NCBI GenBank assembly: GCA_007844125.1
Contig: CM017561.1
Location: 29,576,494 to 29,640,493 of the forward strand
DNA: 64,000 nucleotides
Origin: Sinonovacula constricta
Taxonomy: Eukaryota; Mollusca; Bivalvia; Cardiida; Solecurtidae
Direction of reading: 5' to 3'
The position numbers and the translations under genes are program-made. Under the pieces are notes generated by a model, which saw only the letters and a list, made by a program, of their open reading frames with translations, did no database searches and was not told the DNA's origin. Below are positions 1 through 12,908 of the stretch, in pieces (position 1 is the first letter of the stretch; every line of letters starts with the position of its first letter).

Positions 1-400
1 CTTCATGAAACTGAAAAAAATGTTTATGGGCATAATATCTCGGCCAAGTTCAATAACCAGCCAAATCACTTCAGCCACTTCAGAGTTATGACCCTTTATA
101 CAAAAATGGCAAATTCGCCTTATCTGCTCTCTAACTCAAACAGTTATTGTCCAGTCTTCACAAAACTTGGAGAAAATGTTTATGGGCATAATATCTCGAT
201 AACCAGCCAAATCGCCCTTCACTTTTCATAGTTATGGCTCTTAATTTTTTCAAAAATTGCTAAATTGGTCTCTGACCGTCGTGAAATAGTTGTTTGTTGA
301 TCTTCATAAATGTTTGTGGAATCGTTGATGTCTATAATATCTCTCTGTCAAACTTTTCAACCATTTACCAAAATTTTCAATGGGCATATTTTGTGGCACT
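1..400. repeat. Degenerate ~155-bp tandem repeat
   Basis: Two to three diverged units share 'aatgtttatgggcataat' and 'ataaccagccaaatc', at about 17-75 and 175-220. This is an intronic interspersed repeat with no coding signal. Confidence 0.6.
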
Positions 401-808
401 TTGGCACTCTTTTACATAGTTGTTTTTGCATTTATTGTTCTTGATATTTGTCATAAGATAGATGCAATATCTGGTTATACTGATATTACACAGCATGCCA
501 GTAGACCATTGTACATGCATGGCTGGATCCCTGATCTATAATCCCCAGCCTCTCACTGTTTGGGATAGAGTCAAAGTCAAAGAGGTGTTTTATGTTTCAT
601 GTGTGGAAATCCTTCAGCGGGCCAGTGTTGCATTGGTGATTCTACACAGACATTTAACTCAGGGTCATCTGACACCATTTGTCCAGGATTTTGCCATATT
701 GACCATAACTTTTCTAGTTTGATGTATTTTTCAAATAAAACAAAACACTAAGCATACATGTTGTTAACTTTTGCCCATAGGCGTTTAAATTGCGAGGCAT
801 TCATACAT

Positions 809-1047
809 GGAGGCGCCCGTGGCCGAGCAATTAGAGTCGCTGACTAGTAACTCCTCAGCCCCTCACCGCATTGGTTCAAGTCCTAGTTGGGGCTAGAAAT
901 TTCATGTGGTGAGGTTTTCCAGCTAACCTGTGGTGCACCGGTGGTTTTACCCAGGCATATGTCTGGGGTCTTCCTCAACCAATAATTTGATGGACATCGC
1001 TAATATGACTATAATTGTGTTGGTGCAATGTAACAAAAAACAAAGCA
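809..1047 (+). repeat. tRNA-derived SINE, family B (full length)
   Basis: The head has pol III box A (GTGGCCGAGC) and box B (GGTTCAAGTCC). It is followed by a body with 'agctaacctgtggtgcacc', 'tctggggtcttcctc' and 'aattgtgttggtgcaatgtaac'. At least ten related copies occur in the window. This copy ends about 40 bp before the kinase exon. Confidence 0.85.
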
Positions 1048-1084
1048 AACATATAGATAGAGTTTCATTTTTTTATCTTTTTAG

Positions 1085-4000
1085 CTACCAAAAATGCCCA
1101 CTGACTACCCACCTGAGCTCACAGAGTTACTGACATCTATTTTACAAAAAGATCCCATGATGCGTCCAACTGCAAAAGACATTCTGAAACATGCTTTCTT
1201 CAAGGATGCAGATGACACACCAGTAAGAAAGAACAGAAAGCTTTATTGTGCTCTCATCTCATTTACAGCAGTGTACAGTTTGCTTTTGTTTGTTTGGCCC
1301 CTACATTTGGGTCAGAATTCTTATTAAATATGTATAAAAAGTTCAGAAATTATTTGTGAAGGCAGACTGTGTTTTTCCACCTTGTTAACACCATATAATA
1401 AACAGTTTTTATAATAAAAGATATCAAATTTTCATGAAAGGTTTTAAGGAATTCACCATATTTCTTATGTATCACATGTATCAACATTTATATATTATGA
1501 TGTCAAATAAATATAATAGCAAGAAACTTTGCAGGTTATTGCCATTTCTTGAGCATCACATGCCAGTTAACTTTTCATCATACCACTAAACTGAAAATAG
1601 ATAAATGAATGTCTTTTCCCGTAAATGGGATTTAAACTGAAGGTATAGATATTTAAAATTTTAGAACAGTGATGTCATGAAAACCATTTAGGTTTCAAAA
1701 GCAGAAACTGATTTTGACAATGAACATTTTCATAAAAACTATTTGAGATCTAGTGATGCTTTTTATATTAACTTCTGCTGAGTAAAATGAACATCACAGT
1801 AAATAAAAACTCCTAAAATAATAGTTTTTAGCATGTATATTAAAGAATACTATAAAATTATGCAAAAGAATGTAAATGATTCTATTGTAGATCGATAAAT
1901 GAAAACAAAACTTTTTTTCATGATTCAACTGTTGTATTCATTTACTTACACTGTTCCAGCCTACTTCAATTATCAGTCCTGAGGAAAAGGCTCCTAGTAA
2001 GAAAGTCATCAAAAAGGCAGTGAAACAAGAGGCTGATGAAGGAGCTGCTGGGGATAGAAAATTCAACATGGACGACCTGCTAGATACCTTATCCATGGTA
2101 CGGGAAGAGGATGACAAGGTGCACGGGGCAGTTGGCAAGGGGCCAAATAAAGACGGACCCCGTAAAGATTTAAAAGGAGCCAGCCCTAAGAAGTATGATG
2201 GTAAGCTAGAAGGTGTGGGCAATATCATGGCAGATACCTTCAAAACACCACCGAAGAAAAGATTTGATAAGACAATCAAAAACATCACTGTTCGGTCGGT
2301 AACTCCACGTCATTATGATCCAAATGCCACAATGGTTTCTTTGTCACAGGTTACAATGTATATTCGGGAACCTGGCTCCAACCAGAAGGAGGAGTTTGAC
2401 ACGACCATCAAAGCTATACAGAGTCAGACAGCCAGTGAGGCCTTCAATGTTATGCAGATGATTGTACGAACAATGACTGGCCGTATCACAGTAAGGATTA
2501 GTATAGATTATTTTGAAATTGTCTAATGTTTCTATTGCTTATATTTCAATTTATTTAACTTTTTTTTTAAAAAAATTGAAATTTTTATTTTCACTGTTGT
2601 AGCAGTGAACATAATGTTACATGTACCATTCAGAGACAAGCAGACAACCAAACAAAGTTTAACTATTCCTTGCTTGACAAGAAATTGTTCCACTTAATCC
2701 ATAGGATAATTTGTCAAATAACTAATATTAGGTATACATTATTAATAAATGTTTCACAAGGGGCTCCTATTTGACAGTAAGATTCTGAGTGGATGCATGC
2801 TATGAGTGGACATTACTGTAAATACAAGGACCTCATATCTGTAAGAAACTTTGAGAGGTTGCCAAGGGAAACACTACAGTGACTAGCAGTAGCCATATTG
2901 TATAATGCTTTTTATATACTTTCAAAAGATATTTTTTGTTACAGGGTGATGAAGATGAAAAAAAAGAAATCATGAACAGTATGTATAGTTATATATTACT
3001 CTTATCAATTACACATTACACATATCAGTTACATATTACACATCTCAGTTACAATTACACATATCAGTTACATATTACACATATCAGTCACACATGACAT
3101 ATATCATTCACATATTACACTTATCAGTTACATATTACACATATCAGTTATATATAACACATATCAGTTACTCATATCAGTTATTTATTACACTTATCAG
3201 TTACACATTACACATATCAGTTACATATTACACATATCAGTTACACATTACACATATCAGTTACATATTACACATATCAGTCACACATGACATATATCAT
3301 TCACATATTACACTTATCAGTTACATATTACACATATCAGTTATATATAACACATATCAGTTACTCATATCAGTTATTTATTACACATATCAGTTACATA
3401 TTACACATATCAGTTACACATTACACATACTAGTTACATATTACACATATCAGTTACATATTACACATATCAGTTACATATTACACATATCAGTTACATA
3501 TTACACATATCAGTTACACATTACACTTATCAGTTACACATTACACTTATCAGTTACACATTACACATATCAGTTACACATTACACTTATTAGTTACACA
3601 TTACAATTATTAGTTACATATTACACTTATTAGTTACATATTACAGTTATCAGTTACATATTACACTTATCAGTTACATATTACACATATCAGTTACACA
3701 TTACACTTATCAGTTACATATTACACTTATCAGTAACACATTACACTTATCAGTTACACATTACACATATCAGTTACACATTACACTTATTAGTTACATA
3801 TTACAGTTATCAGTTACATATTACACTTATCAGTTACATATTACACATATCAGTTACACATTACACTTATCAGTTACATATTACACTTATCAGTAACACA
3901 TTACACTAATAAGTTACACATTACACTTATCAGTAACACATTACACTTATCAGTAACACATTACACTTATCAGTAACACATTACACTAATAAGTTACACA

Positions 4001-7000
4001 TTACACTTATCAAATACACATTACACTTATCAGTTACATATTACACTTATCAGTTACATATTACACATATCAGTTACACATTACAATTATCAGTTACACA
4101 TTACACTTATCAGTTACATATTACACATATCAGTTACACATTACACATATCAGTTACATATTACACATATCAGTTACACATTACACTTATCAGTTACACA
4201 TTACACTTATCAGTTACATATTACACATATCATTTACATATTACACATTTTTAAAAAACTTCATGTATTCAAAATGGATTGTTAATATATATTTATTATT
4301 AAAGGTTCTTAGGCGATGACTTTGGTTTTATTTACCCTCTCCTTTTACCTTGTGGTATGTGGCGAGGTCCAGATACCACAAGGTAGAAGGCAAGGGTAAA
4401 CAAGTTCTAAAGCACCAACCTGCTATATTTTATATATTAAAATGTAACTGGGTAAAGTGGGGTCAAAAAGTAGGCCACTAGGTCAAAATAATCATAGAAC
4501 AACCTTCACTAAACTTGACCAGATTGTTTTTCTGCATGAAATCTTGGATTAGTTGTAACTGGGTCACATGGGGTTAAGAAGTAGGTCATTAGGTAAAATT
4601 TTAGAAAAATCTTCTGAACTCATTAGAGGCTACATTTGTGGCCCAATCTTCACAAAACTTGGCAAGAATGTTTGTCTGCATGAAATCTTGGATGAGTTCA
4701 TAACTGGGTCATGTGGGGTCAAAAGATAGGGCGCAAGGTCACATCTCATTAAAGCCTTGTGAACATGCTAGAGGCCACAGTCATCGCCGAACCTTTCCCA
4801 AACTTGACCACAATACTTGTCTGCAAGAAATTCGGTAAGTTTGTAACTGGTTCATGTTGGGACAAAAACTAGGTCACTAGGTCAAGTCTTAGAAAAACCC
4901 TTTTTTAATTATGGCCCAATCTTCACCAAAGATTTCTACAGTAAATAACTATTAAACACTTGAAACCAGATACTAGAAGCCTATGTCTTCAAGCAGTTAT
5001 AGGCCATCATGGCCCTTGTTAACTATTTGGTCAAAATTACTACCGTTAACTAGTTTATTCTCCATTGTAATGATTGTTTATTTGCAATTACCCATAATGC
5101 CTTGTGCATAAACACATGGGTCAGCTTAAACCAATGATAAACTGAATAATCATTTATGGTAGAGAAATTCTAGTGGACATTCTGGAAAATTGCCAATTCA
5201 TCAACTTTATGAACAGTCCCCATTTTTTAGAAATAATGAAATTCAACACCCATTACCAAAGTCTTTGCTTTTTAAAAACAAATGTTTAAACTAACTACAC
5301 AAAACAAACATAATTATGTTTGACTTGAACATCTTGAAAATATATAATAAATTGTTTTCCTTCCCAACCAATTTTTCAAGGATTTTACCTTCTCCTGCTG
5401 AGGATTCCTGATTTGAAAAATCCCTCAACTTTCTTCTGTTGAGAAAATTGTAAATTTGTTGAACTTTTAATTCACTATAGAATTTTAAAATGTAGTTTCG
5501 ATTTAGATAGATGTTAAATACATATATGTTAAACAGTTACCGGCTGCTTAGTTCCTGCGAGGAACTGTCTGATCAGGATTTAAGCTTTCTGCTTCTGAGT
5601 GTTTTTCAGCTCATTTTGTCAGCTATGCATGAAGTTGGATGCAGATAACCAAGAAGCTGGTATTTGTTCAAATATTAACATGGCGATGGATAATTGGAGA
5701 TTTTTTTTTTCTGTTCAACAGGGACCCAGAACCCTGAGACGTTGATGTTGAGGCAGATTGAGCATCTTCAATAGTAACTACAACTACTCTTTTTAACTTG
5801 CATTGTCACAATAAGGATATTTATTATTTGATCTAAATAAGGAAAACACATTTTGATTGGTGGAGCATACTGCTGATGCTCCATCATAGATCCTATTCAC
5901 TCAATCGGAACACCTCAGATAATTCACGAATCATCTCTCGGATGTATGTAGGTAGTTGGACCACCTAGGCCATTTCCTTAAATAGGCAGGGCTGGAAAAA
6001 TACGCTAGCCCGACGTCCCGGACTAGTCAACATGTAGTTTCGGGCTACTGACCATTGGTCATTAAATTAGTCCCGGGCTAGTCATTAAATAGACGGCCGT
6101 ACAAGTGACAATACACAGCGGTACCTAATTAGCGATGCAACCAATCAAGCTATCGCCTGGGGCGTTTTTTCAACACCACATAATGGCTTCGCATAGACAA
6201 TTCAAACGCATCCGAAAACAGCCAATCACGACGCTCGATACATCAACGCTTAACATGATCGGCCAATCAATGTGTAGGTGACAAATAATGGCATTAATAC
6301 TGCATATTGAAGTACATGTGATAAGTGATAATTGATTCGCGAACTTTTTAAACTCGGCACGCGAAGAGTAAAGGGATTAGAGCCAGGTAAGTCTCAGTTT
6401 GATGATCTTTACTTTCATTGTCATATCTGAATACAATAGCCCAATTAAACAATACTCGATGCCAATTAAGGTGGGTATAAGGTATATCTTGGTACGAGAT
6501 TGAAGATGATTTTAATTTTAATCCATCATCAAGTCTGTGCACAACGCAGTAGTAAAATATGCAGCCATGTCACTCTTGAAATATTTTACATTTGGAAACA
6601 CGAACTCTTACACTTTGAATGAAAATCAACAATCAAAGTCACAAACTGGCGGAAGTAAACGGCGACTTGAAGAATGCCCTAACACTCCAACGAAAATTAA
6701 GTCAGCAAAACTTGATAGCAAAACAATATCAAAGGATCAGAAATACGAGGACAAGCGAGAGAATTTTTTTTTTGGATAAGTGGCTTGCAGATTTTTCATG
6801 GCTTTTGTATAAAGAAGAGGAAGACTTGATGTTCTGTAGGATTTGTTCAAAGTATCCGAAGTTAGCTACATCAGCTAAGTTTCCCAATACCATCCCTGTG
6901 TTTGTGACTGGGTCAAACAACTTCAGAATAGAATCAATTCGCTCCCACGAGAATAGTGACCCTCACAAGAAATGTGCTACCCAGTACCTACATGACCAGG

Positions 7001-9408
7001 ATGATGTGTTGATGGGTCAATCAGTGCCTGGAACGCCAGCTAAAGAATCGCCAATATTAAAGGCAATATTAAATCTTGGTGAAAAGGAGCAAGAAAAAAT
7101 GAGAATGCTATTCAACTGTGCATATTCAATCGCATTGCAGAACAGACCATTCAGTGACATGTCTTTTCTTTGTTCCCTGATGAAGAAGAATGGTGTAAAT
7201 ATTGGAGACAACTATGATAACAATCATGGTGCCCATGAGTTCATTGCTGCAATAGCAGAGACACTGAAGCAGGATGCAACCGATGAAATTTGCCTTACCA
7301 TGGTGTAATGTCAGAATACTGTAAATATGTTATGGAGACAAAGTAGTTGTATAAGTGAGTACCATAAAGTGTACAAGTGTATTGGCCCAACATTTACGTG
7401 TCAGGGTCAGGATGATTAAAATTTGACATTGTTACAAAAACAATGTACACGTAATGTATTTTCTTTATAAAATCAGGACATTGCAAGAGCTATTTAATCA
7501 GTTGTAACTTATTTATTCTTTACTTTTGTGTTAGATTATATGCTGTTTTACAGACAAAAATAAAACAAAAACTTGTTTATACCTTGTTTGTTAGTTATGT
7601 ATATACGAGTATATGACAAATTAGTGTCCATTTATTGAAAATGATGCACATTTTCGGACAAGTCATCTTTGTCCTGGTTACTAGTCCGGGACTAGTCATG
7701 AAAAAGAAAAATTTTCCAGCCCTGATAGGACTACTTTTGTGACAGACGTCAAAACAAAGATGACAACTATAGTACGATTCCTCTAAAACTTTAATTTGTG
7801 GCGGCTTCAAATTTAAATGATCCAATTTTAATTTACTCAGTACAGCAGACATACAGCTGTCAAACGATGCTATTGTTTTGTGCGAACAACATTTTAGGCA
7901 CATTCTTCTTCTGACTTCTGACAAACAAAATGATCGTGATTTCAGTAAGTATCATTGCACCAGATACATCCGAGGGATGATTGTCCTGAGAACAGAATTA
8001 CCTGATAAGTTCCTATTGTGTATTCACTGAGTAAAACAACATTTTCACTGGGTAAGCTTCCCTTGGATGTGGTAAGTTACATGATGTAAGCACCAGACCT
8101 TGTGGCGCAATCGGTAGAGCATCGGCTCCAGGCACTAGAGGCCCCTGGTTCGAACCTGGGCCGTGACATACCAAAGTCGTAAAAAATGGTAGTGGTATAG
8201 CTCCCTTGCTAACATTCAAGCAAATATAAGGATAGTTTCATGACTGGTTGACCCGATGTTAGGATAATGTGACTGCGTGTGGTATCATGCAAGTGGACAC
8301 TGTCTCCAGATATCCGAAATACCGTTTGCGGGACAATCAACCCAATAAACAAACATACATGATGTAATAAAAAAACTTAGTAATGTGGATTATTGTGTAA
8401 CATGTTGATAACATACTGGAAAAATTAATTACTTTAAACAATGGAGGTTGGTATTTCGGCTTCACCAAAATTGGGGCAAATTCCATTTTACTTAACTTTA
8501 CAACCTATGACGTATTTGCATGTTGTAAGTTTATCAACATACATGATTTCCTTAATGGATAATGACTATGAATTCAAATCAAGAAACAAAAGTATATTGA
8601 TTATTTGTAAATTATTGAAACCACTGCACAAGCTTCTATGTAAAATAGTTTAAAGTGCTCTTAGAATTAATTGGGTATGCTTTTGTTACAGTTACTGTAC
8701 AAAAGTTATGGGAATAGACCTCTTCACAGCTGCCCATGAGACTTTAGGCCTAGAAAAAGATGACCAAACACTTGAGGTATGTATAACATGTAAATAAAAA
8801 ATTGAAGGTATTGCTGCTTCCAGAATTATTTATTTATTTCTTACCTAAAAATACTGCATGCATTTTATTATCCAAAATCATATCTGTTATATCCTTTCTT
8901 GCCACGAAGTAAGCCATATATACTCTTATTTTGGAAGTCAAATTTTCTAAAGTTCTATGTGTAAAAAGATGTAGAACAGAGAACTTCAATGGTTGCTTTA
9001 AAATCTTTAAGTCATGTTTCAGATTAGTTTTTACTAGTTTAAATTACAATTACCTAGGGCCGCCCATGGCCGGGTGGCGGTAAGAGTCTCTTACTTGTAG
9101 CAGAATAAAATTGTAAAATTTAGATATAGTAAAATTTCAGCTCCTCTTAACATACAAAATATCGTAAGCTAAATATTTGTATCTGTTATGTGTGTATTTT
9201 ACATTACACTTTATGAAAAAATAATTTTTGTTTCTGCTACATGAATAACATTTTTTCGAAATAACCTTCCTATACATATATGTGATTAACTTTACAGGCA
9301 CGATTGAAGAACCTCATAGGACCGGACTATTTTGAGAAATGTGGCGTACAACTCATGTTCCTGAAAAACTATGAGTACAACTTTGAAAAGTTACATACCG
9401 GTAACTAA
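1085..9408 (+). CDS. NEK-family (NIMA-related) Ser/Thr kinase-like gene, C-terminal part
   Basis: Five exons joined by splice sites and phase: 1085-1222, 1960-2490, 2945-2982, 8692-8776 and 9298-9408 (stop TAA), giving 300 aa; earlier exons lie outside the window. The first exon is the end of a protein kinase catalytic domain: it has the PPELTELLTSIL and KDPMMRPTAKDIL motifs of subdomain XI, with the conserved RP arginine. The next exon is a charged linker rich in Lys, Asp and Glu. The last two exons (FTAAHETLGLEKDD, then LIGPDYFEKCGVQLMFLKNYEY) resemble in shape the helical C-terminus of NEK1-type kinases. The donor at 2983 was chosen over 2979 because only it keeps frame into 8692. Intron 3 is 5.7 kb and holds a minisatellite and a transposon. 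The kinase assignment is firm. The NEK subfamily is inferred, and the link to the last exons rests on phase. Confidence 0.72.
3003..4248. repeat. 20-bp minisatellite array (about 62 units)
   Basis: The unit is close to 'ttacacatatcagttacata', with cacttat/cacatat and acaca/acata variants. Stretches of many units stay exactly in register with the 20-bp period, and a block of about 140 bp is itself duplicated (about 3055-3180 and 3255-3370). It starts about 20 bp after the donor at 2983 in the kinase gene. Open frames through it are only the 20-bp unit read as Tyr/His/Ile/Thr repeats. Confidence 0.95.
4439..4935. repeat. ~125-bp tandem repeat, 'ggtcaaaaagtaggtcactagg' family
   Basis: Successive units carry 'cttcaccaaacttggtcag', 'tgtttgtctgcatgaaatc', 'gtaactgggtcatgtgggg' and 'aagtaggtcactaggtca'. 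The same family recurs at 32320-32656, 33114-33345 and, inverted and short, near 14725-14780. It is intronic and noncoding. Confidence 0.8.
4936..5986. other. Intron stretch without recognised features
   Basis: This is part of kinase intron 3. I see no exon, RNA gene or clear repeat, only unique AT-rich sequence. Confidence 0.5.
5987..7724 (+). mobile_element. hAT-like DNA transposon, about 1.74 kb
   Basis: The ends are inverted copies of CAGGGCTGGAAAA (13 bp, 5987-5999 and 7712-7724). A 5-bp direct repeat ATAGG flanks both sides (5982-5986, 7725-7729). Typical hAT target duplications are 8 bp, so the class call rests mainly on the CAGGG ends and the encoded zinc finger. Sub-terminal motifs with core GGACTAGTCA occur near both ends (about 6014-6030 and 7688-7700), as expected for transposase binding sites. 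It carries one gene piece (6567-7308) and no catalytic transposase domain. Confidence 0.75.
6567..7308 (+). pseudogene. Transposon-encoded zinc-finger protein (TTF/BED type, ZNF862/KIAA1586-like N-terminus)
   Basis: Reading starts at ATG 6567 (MSLLKYF). It moves to another frame across a run of ten T (6764-6773) and continues from KWLADFSWLL to a stop at 7308, about 247 aa in all. After the shift come a Cys-x2-Cys pair (FCRICSKYP) and a His-x5-His (SHENSDPHKKC), the zinc-binding pattern of hAT-derived TTF-type fingers, with the family phrase FVTGSNNFRIESI between. The protein ends where relatives would begin the RNase-H-like transposase core, so only the DNA-binding part is present. The T-run shift may be a real mutation or a homopolymer read error. 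A polyadenylation-like AATAAA lies near 7559. If it is expressed, a repressor-like DNA-binding role is conceivable; that is inference. Confidence 0.65.
8099..8357 (+). repeat. tRNA-derived SINE, family A
   Basis: The head has box A (GTGGCGCAATCGG) and box B (GGTTCGAACCTG). The body is 'cataccaaagtcgtaaaaaatgg'-like, and the tail is 'ctccagatatccgaaatacc' followed by 'caataaacaaac'. The same family occurs at 15207, 21716, 22625, 23809, 30106 and 40328. Confidence 0.88.
9057..9105 (+). repeat. SINE family B head fragment
   Basis: 'gggccgcccatggccgggtgg' resembles the tRNA-like 5' head of family B. The body is missing. Confidence 0.45.
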
Positions 9409-12400
9409 TTGTATGAACAGGATGTCTTCACTAAAGTTTGAATCGACAATTCGCAAAATTTGCGTATCATTCTAGCATATAATTAATCTTTCTTAATTGA
9501 CATATTTATCTACTGTTTTAAGTTGGCATCATTCTTTCTAATGTTTATTGTCCATCTCTTGTAGCTTACTGTCTTATTCTGAATGTACAAGACCTTTTAA
9601 AATGAGTGGGCATCCATAGTCTAATAGTTAAGATCTTGAACGTCAAGGTCCGGGGTTTAAATCCTAGACTTATCACAAATCATTCAACCTTGAGCTAGAG
9701 GATGCTTTTAAACTTTTTGTTATATTTTTGAGAAAATTTCAAGTAGATATTGTTCTGTTTTCAAAGTCTATTAAGTAACAGTTGTTCATATAGTGGAAAA
9801 GCAAAAATCTTAATTTTTAACTTTTTTTTCAAACCAATTTAAATTGTTAGTATTTTTATTTTCTTTATTTATAAACCATGCTTGATACAAGCAACCAAGT
9901 TAGTACAAATAATATTTATATAATGGAGTTTTTCATGAGACTAGAACTAAAAATAGTTTTGTTGTTGTTTTTTGTGTTGAAAATTTCATTTTAATGAAGT
10001 CAGTCCTTGCTTAAGATGACTGGGATTGGGTGTGACTAAAGCACCGTTATAAGTATTTATGTAATGTGTTTAATGACAGTGTGTTTACGGAAGGACAAGA
10101 TCATTGTGACCCCAAAATGGTAAATCACTTTAAAAGGTTTGCAGATATATATATAGTTAGAGGTTATACATCCTTTGAGTTTTAGTAGGGGACAATACTC
10201 TTTTATCTGATTGGCTGCATTCTGTATATCTGACCAATCAGACACTTGAGAGTTGTCTGGGGCTCAGTCTCAATGGTTTATAATCTTTAACCAAGATGTT
10301 GACACAAATGATTGAATTATCTGTGATTTATGTGCGATTTATGTCCTTTCAGTAGTCTTGGGTAAAGTGTTTCTTTAATACTCAAACTATGTGTCTGTTT
10401 GCTTTGCTGATATGCAACAGAACTAGGTCCTCCTCAAGATTTGCATGCCCATGTCTTCTTAAAGTTAATGATTCATAGATAATTCAGGCTATTTTTCGTA
10501 TTGCATAATATTATTTCATACATTTATAAGACTTTTAAAGTACAGAACACATTAAACAATGTTATTGTTATTTTAAATTTTGACAGATTTTTATATAATA
10601 TTTTTTGTTATCTTATTGTTTGACAATTTTTGTTTGTTTTGTTATTGTATTATTCTGATGTTATGGTTGCTGCTAAATATGTATTTTATTGTTGTGATTT
10701 ATGCAATTATAAATGATATATAGATCGATGTTACAGCATTATATAGTTGAATGCTGTGTCATTATACTTACATGTTCATTTAAAACATTGTAGGTACAAT
10801 TTAGTTTTTTTTTCAAGTTTGATTTTTAAACTGAAAGTATGTTTGGCTAATCATGATTTAAAGAAACTATTTAACCAGCTTTTTTTTAACCCTTTTTTTC
10901 ATAGTTCATCTGTAACTTTGAAAATTCACCTGACTTTGTTGTTTTTCTTTAAAAGAGAAAAAAGGATTTTAATAAATGTATATTCAACTTGTAATAATAG
11001 TTTAAGGCTGAACCAGTCTACACATAAATCCTTAGTCATTCAGATTCTGCTAATTATTGTGAATGGTTTGTATAGGCGTAAAATGACGTATACATGCAGA
11101 AAAGGGTTAAACTGTATCAAATCAGAGCTATTGTTATGACCCCTCTCAATGGCAATTTCTTGTCAAAAAACTGGTTTAACTGTTTTTATTGTAGATGCGT
11201 TTTTCTTCTATGTATTATTTGGTAACATTATATTGGCATTCGTGAATATTCATAAATTTAAGGGTTTACGAAAATTAATACGATGGGCTGATTTCGAATT
11301 TGATTTGGGATTAATCATGTCCTGAGATAGCTCAAATAGTTATGCTGTTGATTCCTACAAAAGAAATGTATATGGTTGCTGGTTCGAATCTTGCTGGTTT
11401 TTTGTGTTTTTTTTTAAACTAAAAATGTTTTGCATGTGCAACTTGTTTCTTACAATGTTTTTACCTGGAAACAGCAAGCACAGACAGTGCCACAAACACC
11501 CCTAGTGAGATTAAACTGTATATTGATCATTTTTCCTCAGACTTTGTACTGATGTAAAAAATTAAATACATGTATAATCTTTACAGTAAGCATTATGTTT
11601 ATGGTTAAAGTATATTGAGGATAACTTCCCACAAGACAGAAAAAACACACAGAATAAAACAAAAAGATTTCAGACAATTGTGATTCGAATCAGTATCCTT
11701 TTAATTCATAGTCAACCAAAGTATCCACAAGACCACGCTTTCTTTTGTAAACAACGGTCAGAGAAAAAATTTAATCCCACAATATTTCATGCTTACCTTA
11801 CCTCAGACTCTAAGATGTCTGACATTTGGCAATAACACTGCCGAAAACGAATGAGTCCTTGTTCAGTCTGCGCATAATTGCAGTATCATTGCAAGCACAC
11901 TTTCAGAAATGAATGACCTTGAAATCAGTGAAAAATATTATATCATGTCAGATACATTTAAAAGTGATGTCATTGGGGACACTTTTTTGTTAAATAAAAA
12001 CATACTGCTAAATTGTGCTAAAACAAATGTTAATTTGCATAAATGATATGGAAATATATATGGTACATGCCTGTAATATTGCATATTAGTATAGTTTATA
12101 CTTTATTTAGACAATAATATACATGGAGCTGGATTGAGGTCTAACAATCGGCTCGCCAGCAACACAATGAGGGCCTCCCAAGTTGTTACTTTAACTAGGG
12201 CCAGGTTTTATTTTCTTGGCCCAGCTTCACCATGTTTTCTCATTTTTAGTACATATCGTGTAATTTACCTTTGCTGTCTGAATGTAATATGTGATGTGAT
12301 TCCTAAGTTGGCCAGTTTAAACAAGGTATGAAAGTGGAGTATTTTAGCATAATTTTCTGTTGACAGTTTTGTTCAATTGTGATGTCATGTTAAGCTCTTA

Positions 12401-12906
12401 ACGTCGTACATTTTTGTTAAATTGGCTTACTATCGATAATCGGCCCAGCTAACTCAGCCGGAAATTGGTGTATGTGCGGCTGTATTGGTCGTTATCACAG
12501 CACGCTTTGTTAATATTTATATGAATTATAAATCAGTATATGCATTTGAATTGTTTATAATATGCAATTGCTGCTAGAGAGTAAATGTTTAGACAGAATG
12601 ACAGGCAGTTTGCTCAACCCATATGATTTTTAAGAAAACTGTTGATTGTTTTTTAGAAGTTAAATTACTTAAATCCAGCTAGGAGTCTTTGCCTTGACTG
12701 CATGTGAATCAAATGCTGTATGGATTTAATGTATTTGTTAAATGCTACAGAACATATAAGTACCTAAGCAGATTTAGTATAAAATATAGATAATATTTTT
12801 TAAAAGTATGTATTTGGTGTTTATAGCTTGTGTAAATATATTTAAATCTTATCCTAGTTAAAAAATATCTTCTATGTCTTTTTTCAAGAGACATATATAT
12901 GTAAAT
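9409..12906. other. Intergenic region, AT-rich
   Basis: No gene is recognised between the kinase stop and the pogo-like element. A tRNA-like fragment at about 9607-9668 (box B-like GGGTTTAAATCC) looks like a decayed SINE head. Open frames such as 10747-11139 have no family resemblance. Confidence 0.5.
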
Positions 12907-12908
12907 TA

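Noticed and set aside
1938..2288. 116-aa minus-strand frame
   Set aside because: Antisense to the large kinase-gene exon, which has matching splice sites and phase.
2979..2984. Alternative donor GTATGT at 2979 in the kinase gene
   Set aside because: It breaks frame into the exon at 8692, whereas GTATAG at 2983 keeps it.
3094..3633. 179-aa Tyr/His/Ile/Thr-rich repeat frame
   Set aside because: A translation of the 20-bp intronic minisatellite. The period is not a multiple of three, so the repeat just cycles through frames without stops.
8099..8175. tRNA gene
   Set aside because: It is the head of a family A SINE whose body recurs at six other places in the window.
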